A stretch of 64,000 nt of DNA from Syntrophomonas wolfei subsp. methylbutyratica (GCF_001570625.1 NZ_BBQT01000014.1:1-64000); one strand, 5' to 3'; positions 33,514 through 42,368 are shown, counted from the first letter of the stretch. Numbers and translations: made by a program. The notes: generated from the letters alone by a model not told the origin.

Positions 33514-36207
33514 TCATTCCCATTCAATATAACGCATATAATCCAATATGGTCATATATGTATTTTCATGAAGTGCCACATACTCACTGCGATAGGCTTG
33601 TAGTCTGCCATTTTTAAATTCTCCGATGAGGATATCATCGGTACGCTCAATATACTCCTCTTTCAATGTTTCACTATTATAATATTTGGATATGAATGCT
33701 TTAATATCTGCGTATTCCTTCTCAATATCAGATTTAGAAGATTCAAACGCCTTGATTTTATCCTCAATCTGAGCTATCTTATCAGCTTTTTTCTCCTTAG
33801 ATTTTTTAGCTACTTCTTTTCCAATAGCTTCCTGCACATCATCAATCCGTTTGTTATAATCCTTCTCAATTGCAACAACATCCAGTTTCAGCGGTGCATA
33901 TTCTATAGTAAATAGCTCATTTGGCATTTCTTTCTCGCCACGTTTCGTACGTTTGTAGCCTACGTTATCAACCTCAGCCATGAACACATCATAGTTCAAC
34001 TTTGGAGCCACATCGCTAAATACCCACCATGTGTTTACATGACCGAAAGAATCAACGGTGTCCTTATCAAATGTGCACAAGTCATTTAGTTCTATGCGAT
34101 ATTTGTCAATCAATTCATTGGTAGAGAGAGCATCATCTCTATCAGTAAGATAGTTTTTCAGCATTCGGCGAATTGTGGCTTTTTCTTCATCGGCGGTCAT
34201 TTCTTTAATTGAGGGCAGCTTTTTCTTTTCTTTTGTACCATCATGAACCGCTATCAAATTTTCAACGCGGGTTTTTAGTTTTGAATACTCGCTTGATGCT
34301 GCATTCCATGCTGCATTCCATGCGGACACTTCATCAGAGGTCTTCTTCTGCGCAAACAGAAGGCTTGTCTTAGTTGAAGTATACGGCTCAAACGCAAGCT
34401 GTGGCAAAGAAACAATTGCTTTGATTTTGAAGTATTTATAAAGGAACAGGCGAATATATTTGTTTTCTGTTGTATCAAATACACTTTCTGGCAAAACTGC
34501 AGCTAAGCGTCCATTTTCACGTAGTAACTGGTACCATCTCTCAATAAACAGATTTTCTGAGTTCTTCTTACCACCAAAAATAAAGCTCCTTTTGATTGTC
34601 TTTTTTGTATCGTTATCTAAATCAACACTGAACGGAGGATTTGTCAATATAAGATCAAAGTTTCCATTAACAGCTTTATCGTGGTAAAGCTCATCAACTT
34701 CACTGTCATGCATAATATTTGGTGCAGTTTCCTTTTCGTACTTAGCAAAAGGTAATAAACCATCCTTAACAAAAATATTGGTAGAGCCATCACCATGCAA
34801 AATCATATTTACCTTGGTCGCGGTGCCAAGATTGAAATTTGATTCTGAGGCATATATATATGTTTGGGCCCATTTATTTTCTCTGTGGTTAGGATAGAAC
34901 CAGTCAGATTCGATTTTATCTTTCACTGCTCTAGTCGTACCTAATTCATTGCGAAAACGATACTTCATGTTTTCAGTTATAAACTTCATATATTCAATTA
35001 AGAACGTGCCACTACCTGCAGATGGGTCTATCATATAAGGTAATTCTTTATCATTTTTAATTCGGTTAATAGCGAGTCTATCTGCTTGTATTGCCCACAA
35101 CATAAAACGAACAATATTTATATGAGTAAAAAATTGCCCCTTGCTCTGTTTAAAACCATTACGAATAATTCCTTCGAAAAATTCACCGAGGATATCTTTA
35201 CCGCTAAGACTATTTTTCCCATCGACAAAGGATAGACCTTCTAACTTTTGAACTGCATATTTTAGCTTGGAAAGAGAAAATTTTTTGCTATCGATGACAT
35301 ATGATTTTGCAAGTTCCGCTTCGTCAAGAATGTATAACTTTGACTTCAGTGCATTTCGGTATAATTCATTGATTCGCTCAAATAACTGATCATTTGTCTC
35401 AAATTCTTCGTCTCCTTCTTTTTCAAAGGTAAGAGACTGGAATTTATATATTTCCCCATCCTCGGTGGTGTCCTCATCTTGAATTTTTGCGAGTATAAGA
35501 TTCGTGAGAGATGCAAAAACCTCATTATCATCAGTTCCACCACCTCCCCACAAAACGTTGTGGAGGTCGGTTTGCAACTGATTTAGCATTTCACCAGTAA
35601 AATTTGTTTCAAGGTCCTTATCAGATGCTTTCACATATGGCTTATGTTGCGCTTTGCCATAACGGATAGGTAGTTCATTAGTGTAGTTGCGTTCTGATTC
35701 CCAATCCTCGAATGTAGGATATTTTTCAGTGTCAATTATTATGCATTCATCTAAAACTTTTCCGCCTATTTCATCGGTAGTATATAAAACAAGATATTTA
35801 ACACCGCGGCCTTCTGCTTTTTCCATCCCTGCAAGCTTATACAACTGTTCTTTAATTGTTTCGTCCTTGTCAATAGTTGAATACTCATCTGGACTCTTAG
35901 CTTCAATAAACAGAAATGCATCTCCTTTAGAATCACGCACAATAATGTCAATTCTACTCGTGATAGTATGAGGGCGTCCTGCTGTGTATTCACGCTCAAT
36001 TTCAATACGATCTGCAGCATATCCGAGCTCATTTACAAGTTTTGTCAAAAGAAATGCACGAGACATTTCCTCATCACCACTAATTTCATTTATAACTCGA
36101 CATTGTACAATTCCATCATAAGTGATTTTGCCTTTAGCAAGATCAAGCGAGGATACGACCTTAGTCGCATTATTGTCAATATACTTTTTAATAAGTGTTC
36201 TATTCAT
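33514..36207 (-). CDS. Fused restriction nuclease and adenine methyltransferase subunit
   Basis: 897 aa from ATG 36207 with AAGGAG upstream. The N-terminal domain (about residues 40-180) is HSDR_N-like, with the PD-(D/E)XK pattern SRIDIIVRD...FLFIEAKSPDE. After a helical linker comes an N6-adenine methylase: motif I DPSAGSGTFLIEYM (near residue 390) and catalytic motif IV LILTNPPFSVDL. The C-terminus is charged and probably coiled. No DEAD-box translocase is present, so with the separate S subunit this resembles BcgI-like (type IIB/IIG) systems rather than type I. The start overlaps the end of the HTH gene by 8 nt. Confidence 0.85.
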   Translation of the reverse strand: MNRTLIKKYIDNNATKVVSSLDLAKGKITYDGIVQCRVINEISGDEEMSRAFLLTKLVNELGYAADRIEIEREYTAGRPHTITSRIDIIVRDSKGDAFLFIEAKSPDEYSTIDKDETIKEQLYKLAGMEKAEGRGVKYLVLYTTDEIGGKVLDECIIIDTEKYPTFEDWESERNYTNELPIRYGKAQHKPYVKASDKDLETNFTGEMLNQLQTDLHNVLWGGGGTDDNEVFASLTNLILAKIQDEDTTEDGEIYKFQSLTFEKEGDEEFETNDQLFERINELYRNALKSKLYILDEAELAKSYVIDSKKFSLSKLKYAVQKLEGLSFVDGKNSLSGKDILGEFFEGIIRNGFKQSKGQFFTHINIVRFMLWAIQADRLAINRIKNDKELPYMIDPSAGSGTFLIEYMKFITENMKYRFRNELGTTRAVKDKIESDWFYPNHRENKWAQTYIYASESNFNLGTATKVNMILHGDGSTNIFVKDGLLPFAKYEKETAPNIMHDSEVDELYHDKAVNGNFDLILTNPPFSVDLDNDTKKTIKRSFIFGGKKNSENLFIERWYQLLRENGRLAAVLPESVFDTTENKYIRLFLYKYFKIKAIVSLPQLAFEPYTSTKTSLLFAQKKTSDEVSAWNAAWNAASSEYSKLKTRVENLIAVHDGTKEKKKLPSIKEMTADEEKATIRRMLKNYLTDRDDALSTNELIDKYRIELNDLCTFDKDTVDSFGHVNTWWVFSDVAPKLNYDVFMAEVDNVGYKRTKRGEKEMPNELFTIEYAPLKLDVVAIEKDYNKRIDDVQEAIGKEVAKKSKEKKADKIAQIEDKIKAFESSKSDIEKEYADIKAFISKYYNSETLKEEYIERTDDILIGEFKNGRLQAYRSEYVALHENTYMTILDYMRYIEWE

Positions 36208-36430
36208 TAGAATCGGCTCCTTCATTATTATTTTTGATGAATTCCATCATATCATTAGGCGTACAATCCAGAGCCCTGCAGATGCTTTCCACCTTATCTA
36301 AGGCCATATATTGGCCTGTTTTTATTTTTGTGATTATGTTTGCTGATATGTTTGCGCGGCGCATTAGTTCAGCATTTGATATGTTTTTTTCTATCATTAG
36401 ATGTTGCAATCTTTTGTAACTTACAGCCAT
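36200..36430 (-). CDS. Cro/C1-type HTH, controller-like regulator of the restriction genes
   Basis: 76 aa, an XRE helix-turn-helix over residues about 6-62 (NISNAELMRRANISANIITK, YMALDKVESICRALDC). AGGAGGGG precedes the ATG. Its stop overlaps the start of the nuclease-methylase gene, so the two are translationally coupled, as is common for C-protein controllers of restriction systems. A 10-bp inverted repeat covers the -35 box of its promoter (36479-36508), which suggests autoregulation. Confidence 0.85.
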   Translation of the reverse strand: MAVSYKRLQHLMIEKNISNAELMRRANISANIITKIKTGQYMALDKVESICRALDCTPNDMMEFIKNNNEGADSNE

Positions 36431-36460
36431 AGTACACCCCTCCTAAAAGAGACTGTATTG

Positions 36461-36508
36461 AGGATATCACACTTATGTGAATATTTCAATGGTTCTCATG
36501 AAATATTC
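36461..36508 (-). promoter_or_regulatory. Promoter and palindromic operator of the HTH-restriction operon
   Basis: On the minus strand TTGAAA (36484-36489) and TATCCT (36461-36466) are 17 bp apart. A perfect inverted repeat GAATATTTCA (36479-36488), 10-bp spacer, TGAAATATTC (36499-36508) overlaps the -35 box. It lies between divergent genes and could also act on the plus-strand gene at 36573. Confidence 0.72.
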
Positions 36509-36572
36509 AGAATATTATTCTTGCTATTATCCTCTTTTGGATCAATATATGTACTAATGAAGGAGGTGCCGC

Positions 36573-36848
36573 ATGAGTAGAGACTGGACACAGGAAGAAT
36601 TGCAGAATACAAGCAAAGCTATGAAAGTCACCGGGCATTTAGGTTATGAAGAGTTCTGCGAACAATTGGATAAGACCATCTTCAAAGCTTACTGCAAGGA
36701 CGCGGATAATAACTTTATTAAAATCAGTGGACCATATAACCGCAAAGAAGAATTTGAAAAGCAATTGCAGGAGCATTTCAGCCACTTGAAAGTAATTACA
36801 GTGTTATCAGAAGAAGACATAGCCTTTATAAGAGAGGCCCTTGAATAA
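36573..36848 (+). CDS. Small hypothetical protein of the element
   Basis: 91 aa, not recognised. It begins with AAGGAGG before the ATG, so translation is likely. The sequence is hydrophilic and looks alpha/beta: an early helix (SRDWTQEELQNTSKAMK), a strand-rich middle (ITISG-like NFIKISGPYNRKEEF) and a C-terminal acidic helix (LSEEDIAFIREALE). It is divergent to the HTH-restriction operon across the palindromic operator, which suggests a role in restriction control or immunity, but this is only positional. Confidence 0.65.
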   Translation: MSRDWTQEELQNTSKAMKVTGHLGYEEFCEQLDKTIFKAYCKDADNNFIKISGPYNRKEEFEKQLQEHFSHLKVITVLSEEDIAFIREALE

Positions 36849-36912
36849 GGCCTCACAAATAAGTAGACCTCGTTACTGTACTCACACTGGGCAGGGTAGC
36901 GAGGTCTTACTT

Positions 36913-37863
36913 TTATTCTTTATTTTCTACTTCAGCCGCCTTCTTTCGAGCATAGCTTGCCCGTCTGTTCCTACGATTACGCTCGGCTTGACAATCCCAA
37001 CTATCGCAATATAACTGACGGCTTGATCGCCTTACAAAATACTTCCCGCAGGCAAGGCAGGACAGTATCGAGCCTTGCGATTCAAAATAGTCAAGGTCTT
37101 CATCAACTGGTGGTGCAACATCAGCCACTATTCTTGAAAAGGTGTACCAACATATATCAAAGACTGACTGCACATCTGCGCCGAACATCACTTTTTCGGT
37201 TTTCTTATCTAATTTCAATCTCATTCGGAAATCCGGGAACATATCAATGACTTTAAAGATCAGATCATTGTAATCTTCTAAAACACAGGCCCTGTATTCC
37301 TTATCGTCCTTATATTTACTATATCTTTCTAAAAAGGCAAGGCTGTCACGAAGCCTGCCTTCATAATATAGATTTCTTGCATTATTAACATTACCTTCAT
37401 ACTTCAAGTTATCAAGGATGTAATACAACTCGAAGACAGTACCAAGATCACATAAATCCTTGATAAAACGTTTTATGCTGAAAGTAGCATCCCTCTCAAT
37501 GATATCCCTAAAAGTGACGTGTGCGAACTTCTCACTTTCGAGCATTTCACAAAGAAGGTCAATATCATATGGATGAATATTGTTTCTACACCAATCCCAG
37601 ACGGCATCTGAAATCGATTCAGTGCTGTCTGGGTTATTTAATTTGACATAAAGGTTGCACAGGCTAACCAACAGGTCTTGACCGGTCAAGGAATAGTCAG
37701 TTCCGCTTAATGGAGCATGGCCGCCTGTGAAAAGAGGCTTGATTATTTCGCCCTCATCGTCATAGTCCGGGACATACTCAGGGAATCTCACAGCCCTATA
37801 AACCATTTCACCAACTCCACCAATCTCGACAAAACTGAGATTTATTACCGGCAATTGTTTCAT
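36913..37863 (-). CDS. Zinc-finger protein of unknown function (DUF6076-like)
   Basis: 316 aa from ATG 37863, preceded by AAAGGA at 8 nt; the longer frame to 38088 has no ribosome site. The C-terminus has a CGNR-like zinc finger CLACGKYFVRR...YCDSWDC, followed by a basic tail RNRRNRRASYARKK. The N-terminal two thirds are mostly helical. Such proteins are seen in clostridial integrative elements; their role is unknown. A promoter with a TGTAAGCG inverted repeat lies just upstream. Confidence 0.72.
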   Translation of the reverse strand: MKQLPVINLSFVEIGGVGEMVYRAVRFPEYVPDYDDEGEIIKPLFTGGHAPLSGTDYSLTGQDLLVSLCNLYVKLNNPDSTESISDAVWDWCRNNIHPYDIDLLCEMLESEKFAHVTFRDIIERDATFSIKRFIKDLCDLGTVFELYYILDNLKYEGNVNNARNLYYEGRLRDSLAFLERYSKYKDDKEYRACVLEDYNDLIFKVIDMFPDFRMRLKLDKKTEKVMFGADVQSVFDICWYTFSRIVADVAPPVDEDLDYFESQGSILSCLACGKYFVRRSSRQLYCDSWDCQAERNRRNRRASYARKKAAEVENKE

Positions 37864-37892
37864 AATATCCATCCTTTGAATGTAATCATATG

Positions 37893-37936
37893 TGTAAGCG
37901 TTGAGAATTATACTTCGCTTACATTCTATTATACAA
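37893..37936 (-). promoter_or_regulatory. Promoter with inverted repeat for the zinc-finger gene
   Basis: On the minus strand TTGTAT (37931-37936), 18 bp, TATAAT (37907-37912). The perfect 8-bp inverted repeat TGTAAGCG (37893-37900) and CGCTTACA (37916-37923) encloses the -10 box, a likely operator. Confidence 0.68.
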
Positions 37937-38170
37937 TGGCATTGAAAACAAGAGCAAATTGCAAAATGCCTTGTTTCAGAGCTCTTTGACATCTGAATAG
38001 TCCACCCGCAAGAGATACTTTTGCAGTGTTGCCGCCACGATGGTGAAAACCGGAGCGCCTCTATTGCAATCGGATACGAGGAGACCACGAACAGGTGGCT
38101 GCCTTAGGAACGGTAGCGAACGGTGGATGTAGAAACCAAAACAAATATCAAGATAAGGAGGAAAGAGCAA
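37937..38170 (+). other. Leader region before the AlpA-like gene
   Basis: No gene. TTGACA at 37987-37992 could be a -35 box but I see no matching -10. The rest (38015-38125) is more GC-rich than its surroundings and has several short complementary GC blocks; it may hold the promoter, an excision site or a structured leader. AAGGAGG near 38155 belongs to the next gene. Confidence 0.35.
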
Positions 38171-38347
38171 ATGGAAAAAACCACCATGAGTGTGCAGGAG
38201 CTGTCGGCACAGATGGGCATTAGCCTACCAAAAGCCTACGAACTTGTAAAATCGCCGGGATTCCCCACCATACGAATTGGTACGAGGATTTTGATTCCGG
38301 TTGATGCCTATAAGGAATGGCTGCTCAAAAACTCGGCTCACAGATAA
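38171..38347 (+). CDS. AlpA/excisionase-like HTH protein
   Basis: 58 aa MerR-like winged helix of the HTH_17 group: MSVQELSAQMGISLPKAYEL, then FPTIRIGTRILIPVDAYKEWL. Ribosome site AAGGAGG lies 10 nt before the ATG. Such proteins act as excisionases or as activators of element genes (AlpA type). It opens the plus-strand replication operon. Confidence 0.88.
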   Translation: MEKTTMSVQELSAQMGISLPKAYELVKSPGFPTIRIGTRILIPVDAYKEWLLKNSAHR

Positions 38348-38383
38348 TGAAAACACTAATATTTCGGAGAGGAGGTGAACGAG

Positions 38384-40675
38384 ATGGCAAATGCAATGCA
38401 GGAACTGATGGATATGAATATATGGATGCTGTGGAGATGGGCAACGGATCAAAATGGCAAGCCGACAAAGAAACCTTTTGCAGCTGGAGGTGGCCCAACC
38501 GGAACTGATGATAAATGGTCTCATACATGGGTCACATACAATGAGGCGTTAAAAGTAAAGGAGCATAATTCCGTTGCCGCCGGTATCGGTTTCAAGATAC
38601 CAAAAGGCTATTACTTCATAGATATCGACCATAAAGTACTCTCAGATCCGCTTGTGCAGACGATTTTAGCAAGGCATGATTCTTATGCTGAATACTCAGT
38701 CAGCGGCACTGGCATACATCAATATGGCAAGTGTGATTTTACGCAAATCCCTACTTACCTTGACAAAGACGGAAAAATAAAACTCGATCGGCAGTTCTAT
38801 ATGAAGAATCCACATAACGATTTGGAACTGTATATCGGTGGCATCACAAATCGCTTCGCCGCCTATACCGGCAATATCATTGAGGATAAGCCTCTGCGTG
38901 AATGTACTGCAGCAGTCCTTACGACACTTGATAAAAATATGCGCCGCAAGGAAAAAACCAAGTACAGTGCCAAGCGAGACGGGGATCGCGCCGACTTCGA
39001 CATCGCCTGCAATCTGCGTAAGCAGAAAAATGCAGAGAAATTTAAAAAGCTATATGACGAGGGCGATTTCAGCGATTACAACTCACAGTCAGAAGCGGAT
39101 GCAGCGCTCTGTGCCATTATTGCTTTCCGCACCGGCCCCGATCCCGATGCTATCGATGCTGTATTTCGGGATTCTGCACTGTACCGCGACAAGTGGGAGC
39201 GTGATGATTATCGCGAAGCCACAATCAATATCGGAATCGAAGCCTGTCACGGAATTTTTCATAAATCAAAAATGAATCATCCATATTTCATCAAATTCGA
39301 TGAAAGAGGAGCACCCTTCGTGTTTCCGCCACTACTGGCAAAGTGGACGCGAGAGCAACTGCATTATATCCTCGTCCGCGACAACGGCAGACAGGCGCTT
39401 CTCATCTATGTATATGAAGATGGTTATTATCGGCTATATGCCCCGGATATGCTCAAAGGTGTCATGAAAGGCTACATTGCCGATTATGACGAAGAACTTG
39501 TATCCATGGGAAAAGTGGCTGAGGCATACAACCAAGTCACTACCGACCTTAATTATGTCAGCCAGGATGATCTAAACGCTAATGAGGATTTAATCAATTT
39601 CCGCAATGGTTTGCTCCGCATAACCGAAAGCGATGCCACCCTTATTCCACACTCCCCGGATATCCTCTCCACAATACAAATCCCATGTAGCTGGACAGGC
39701 AGAGAAACACCCACGCCAGTGTTTGACAGATATATGCACACTCTCACCAACGGTGATAAAGCCGTCGAGCAACTACTTCTAGAGTTTATCGGAGTATGCA
39801 TCTCCAACGTCAAGGGATGGCGGATGAAAAAGGCGCTTTTCCTTGTAGGGGATGGTGACACCGGCAAATCTCAGCTAAAGAGCCTTGTAGAGCGGTTGCT
39901 TGGTAAAGGAAACTTTATCGGCATTGATCTGAGGGAAATCGAATCCAGATTTGGCACCGGTGCAATTTACAATACGCGCCTTGCCGGCAGTTCTGATATG
40001 AGCTTTCTCGCCGTAGTTGAAATGAAAATCTTCAAGAAAACAATCGGTGGGGATAGCCTTTTTGCTGAGTTCAAAGGACAACAAGCCTTTGAGTTCACCT
40101 ATAACGGTCTACTTTGGTTTTGCATGAACAGACTCCCTAAGTTTGGCGGCGATGATGGCAAGTGGGTCTATGACCGGATTATGGTCGTGCGCTGCCATAA
40201 CGTGATACCAAAAGATAAGCAGGACAAAACGCTCCTCGACAAAATGTATGCCGAGCGTGATGGCATCGTATATAAGGCTGTCAAGGCACTGCAGACAGTC
40301 ATCGCCAATGGCTACATGTTCTCCGAGCCGGACAGTGTAAGCCTTGCGAGAGAAAAATACATGGCCGAAAACAACACAGTGATCTCTTTCTTTGAGGAGT
40401 GTATGTGTGAATGGCCAGATAGGAAAATCAACAAGCACTGCACTACAGGCCGCATCTTCAAGGTTTACCAAGGCTGGTGCCGGGAAAACAATAACGGTTT
40501 TGCAAAAACAGCAAAGGAATTTAGGGAAACTCTCGCTTCACACCTCAGAGCAGACTTTACAGCCATCACTACCCGGCAAAACGGAAATACCTACTATAAG
40601 GATTATTCGCTTACAAATGAAGCAAAAGAGCAGTTTTCAAGGGAATACGGCTATGACGGCACTGAGTTCTTATAA
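38384..40675 (+). CDS. PrimPol-like primase with SF3 helicase (phage/plasmid replication protein)
   Basis: 763 aa from ATG 38384 after GGAGG; a GTG at 38375 overlaps the ribosome site. The N-terminus (about 20-200) looks like an AEP/PrimPol domain: acidic pair in YYFIDIDHKVL and the ISVSGTGIHQYGK-like SVSGTGIHQ loop. The D5_N region follows, then the SF3 helicase with Walker A LVGDGDTGKSQLK (about residue 487-499) and LAGSSDMSF. This protein would start and unwind replication of the excised element, like P4 alpha. The iteron cluster directly downstream is the probable origin. Confidence 0.88.
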   Translation: MANAMQELMDMNIWMLWRWATDQNGKPTKKPFAAGGGPTGTDDKWSHTWVTYNEALKVKEHNSVAAGIGFKIPKGYYFIDIDHKVLSDPLVQTILARHDSYAEYSVSGTGIHQYGKCDFTQIPTYLDKDGKIKLDRQFYMKNPHNDLELYIGGITNRFAAYTGNIIEDKPLRECTAAVLTTLDKNMRRKEKTKYSAKRDGDRADFDIACNLRKQKNAEKFKKLYDEGDFSDYNSQSEADAALCAIIAFRTGPDPDAIDAVFRDSALYRDKWERDDYREATINIGIEACHGIFHKSKMNHPYFIKFDERGAPFVFPPLLAKWTREQLHYILVRDNGRQALLIYVYEDGYYRLYAPDMLKGVMKGYIADYDEELVSMGKVAEAYNQVTTDLNYVSQDDLNANEDLINFRNGLLRITESDATLIPHSPDILSTIQIPCSWTGRETPTPVFDRYMHTLTNGDKAVEQLLLEFIGVCISNVKGWRMKKALFLVGDGDTGKSQLKSLVERLLGKGNFIGIDLREIESRFGTGAIYNTRLAGSSDMSFLAVVEMKIFKKTIGGDSLFAEFKGQQAFEFTYNGLLWFCMNRLPKFGGDDGKWVYDRIMVVRCHNVIPKDKQDKTLLDKMYAERDGIVYKAVKALQTVIANGYMFSEPDSVSLAREKYMAENNTVISFFEECMCEWPDRKINKHCTTGRIFKVYQGWCRENNNGFAKTAKEFRETLASHLRADFTAITTRQNGNTYYKDYSLTNEAKEQFSREYGYDGTEFL

Positions 40676-40679
40676 AAAT

Positions 40680-40982
40680 GGTAGCAGTAGTAGCAGTGCT
40701 GGTAGCAGTAAAAATCACAACTGCTACCACGCCAAACGCCCCCAGCACAAGGCTTTCAGTGCTATCGGTAGCAGTTGTAGCAGTTCTTTCAACTTCTCAG
40801 CAGAATTTCAAAAATGTTTGTAAGAAGTAAATAAAGAATACAAAGATTATGCGGAGTGTGAATACCAACACGCTCTGTACTGCTACAACTGCTACCAAAC
40901 AGCCTACAAACCTTGATATACCTAGCTTTTCTGCAGTAGCAGTTCCAAAAAGTTCTGCTACCAGTACTGCTACTACTGCTAC
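40680..40982. repeat. Iteron cluster, probable replication origin
   Basis: Twelve copies of GTAGCAGT or its complement. Direct copies lie at 40681, 40690, 40702, 40768, 40777 and 40936. Inverted copies (ACTGCTAC; one begins TCTGCTAC) lie at 40720, 40879, 40888, 40954, 40966 and 40975. They form two arms of mixed orientation around an AT-rich middle (40800-40858), the layout of a theta origin with a melting region. Frames through it translate into low-complexity Ala/Thr/Ser runs and are not genes. It fills the gap 40676-41077. Confidence 0.75.
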
Positions 40983-41077
40983 TAAAAACTGCAATCCGAA
41001 GGGAGGAGATAAAAAGACGATTCGTAAAAGCACTTCAGAGATATACCCCACAACAATAATTTTAGGAGGAATTTAAA

Positions 41078-41392
41078 ATGGCAAGAAACTACCCGCTTAC
41101 AAAAATGAACAAGGAAGGAACTCTCCTTCGCCCGCAACATTCATACTTCTCTAATGAATATACAGAAACTATGTGTGATTTATTCTTAAGAGACTGTGTC
41201 CTAAGTGACGAGCATGGAAAACTACACAAGTATTACCGTCTCCACGCAAAACAGGATCACAATATGGAAATGGCCTTTGCCTATGATATCCATTGCCCTG
41301 AATGCCAAAACGGTATGCTAAAGCAAATCAGCAGACCACTCAGTTATAACGAACTGGGCTTATACAGATGCCCTGTTTGTGACAAGAAATAA
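41078..41392 (+). CDS. Small zinc-ribbon protein upstream of the capsid gene
   Basis: 104 aa; GGAGGA precedes the ATG. The C-terminus has two CxxC pairs, CPECQNGMLK and CPVCDKK, 29 residues apart, forming one zinc ribbon. The N-terminal half (QHSYFSNEYTETMCDLFLRD, LHKYYRLHAKQDHN) is unrecognised. It is 14 nt before the capsid gene and shares its transcript, which ends at the terminator 42369-42403. A link with capsid assembly or cargo is possible but unproven. Confidence 0.78.
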   Translation: MARNYPLTKMNKEGTLLRPQHSYFSNEYTETMCDLFLRDCVLSDEHGKLHKYYRLHAKQDHNMEMAFAYDIHCPECQNGMLKQISRPLSYNELGLYRCPVCDKK

Positions 41393-41406
41393 AGGAGGAG
41401 CAATTT

Positions 41407-42354
41407 ATGAACACTTACACAGAAAGATTACTTTATACCGGCTCCCCAGAATATGATAAGCACTTCTGGAATGCCATGAGAGGCAAAGACAGCAGCTATG
41501 ATGAACTTTCAAAAGGCCGCAGCACTGGAACCGGTCTATATGCAATGCCAAATTCATCGGACAACAAGTACATGGCTGCTCTTGAAAAAGCAAGCCTGTT
41601 CCGTAATATTGGTACAGTCATAAAGGCTTATGGCTCTGGCTATCGTATTTTCGCCAAAGACAGTAACGACCTTGCTGAATGGGTAGCAGAAAATGAAGCC
41701 ATCCCCATTTATGAAGGTATTGAAGATTTCACCATTAATACGGTAGACAGTTGGAAGCTGGCTGCTTTGGTAAAGATGGATGAAGCCTTCATACATGACG
41801 CCAGCTTTGACATTGAGAATTATCTTATCAAACGCTTTGCCAAGAACTTCGGTAGAGCCGAGGATAATGCCTTCATCAATGGAAACGGAACTGAAATGCC
41901 CACAGGTATTTTGAACGCCACTGGCGGAGCAGAAGTTGCTGCGACTATCGATGAAATTATCTATGACGATGTTATCGGCTTGTACTTCTCAGTAAAACCG
42001 GAGTACCGCAAAAATGCAGTATGGCTGATGAACGATGTAACTGCACTTACTTTGCGTACTCTTAAGGATAGTGCAGGCAACTACCTCTGGCGCGACAGCG
42101 ATGATACTATTCTCGGTAAGAAGGTCATTATGACCGAGTTCATGCCGGATGCTGAGTCCGGTTCAAAACCTATCGCTTTCGGAGATTTCAGTTATTACTG
42201 GGTAATCGGCAGAAGACCCATCGGCGTTCGGACACTGACCGAGAAGTTCGCTGCCCTCGACCAGCTTGGGTACTTGGCCTATGAGTTTCTTGACGGAAAA
42301 CTTATCAGACCAGAGTCCGTAAAGGTAATTCAGATTTCTGAAATCATCGGTTAA
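41407..42354 (+). CDS. HK97-fold phage major capsid protein
   Basis: 315 aa with AAGGAGG before the ATG. The family pattern is clear: ASLFRNIGTVI near residue 60, FAKDSNDLAEWVAENEAIP, the E-loop/P-domain VDSWKLAALVKMDEAFIHDA, ENYLIKRFAKNFGRAEDNAF, GNGTEMPTGIL, AVWLMNDVTALTLRTLKD and the A-domain GKKVIMTEFMPD...PIAFGDFSYYWVIGRRPIGV (patterns). The long N-terminal delta scaffold removed by the head protease in typical phages is absent. No portal, protease or terminase lies nearby, which is unusual. Confidence 0.9.
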   Translation: MNTYTERLLYTGSPEYDKHFWNAMRGKDSSYDELSKGRSTGTGLYAMPNSSDNKYMAALEKASLFRNIGTVIKAYGSGYRIFAKDSNDLAEWVAENEAIPIYEGIEDFTINTVDSWKLAALVKMDEAFIHDASFDIENYLIKRFAKNFGRAEDNAFINGNGTEMPTGILNATGGAEVAATIDEIIYDDVIGLYFSVKPEYRKNAVWLMNDVTALTLRTLKDSAGNYLWRDSDDTILGKKVIMTEFMPDAESGSKPIAFGDFSYYWVIGRRPIGVRTLTEKFAALDQLGYLAYEFLDGKLIRPESVKVIQISEIIG

Positions 42355-42368
42355 AAGACTTCCAGGAG

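Noticed and set aside
40849-41076. 75-aa frame rich in Thr, Ala and Ser
   Set aside because: It is a by-product of the CTGCTAC iterons, has no ribosome site at its ATG and shows low-complexity translation in every frame.
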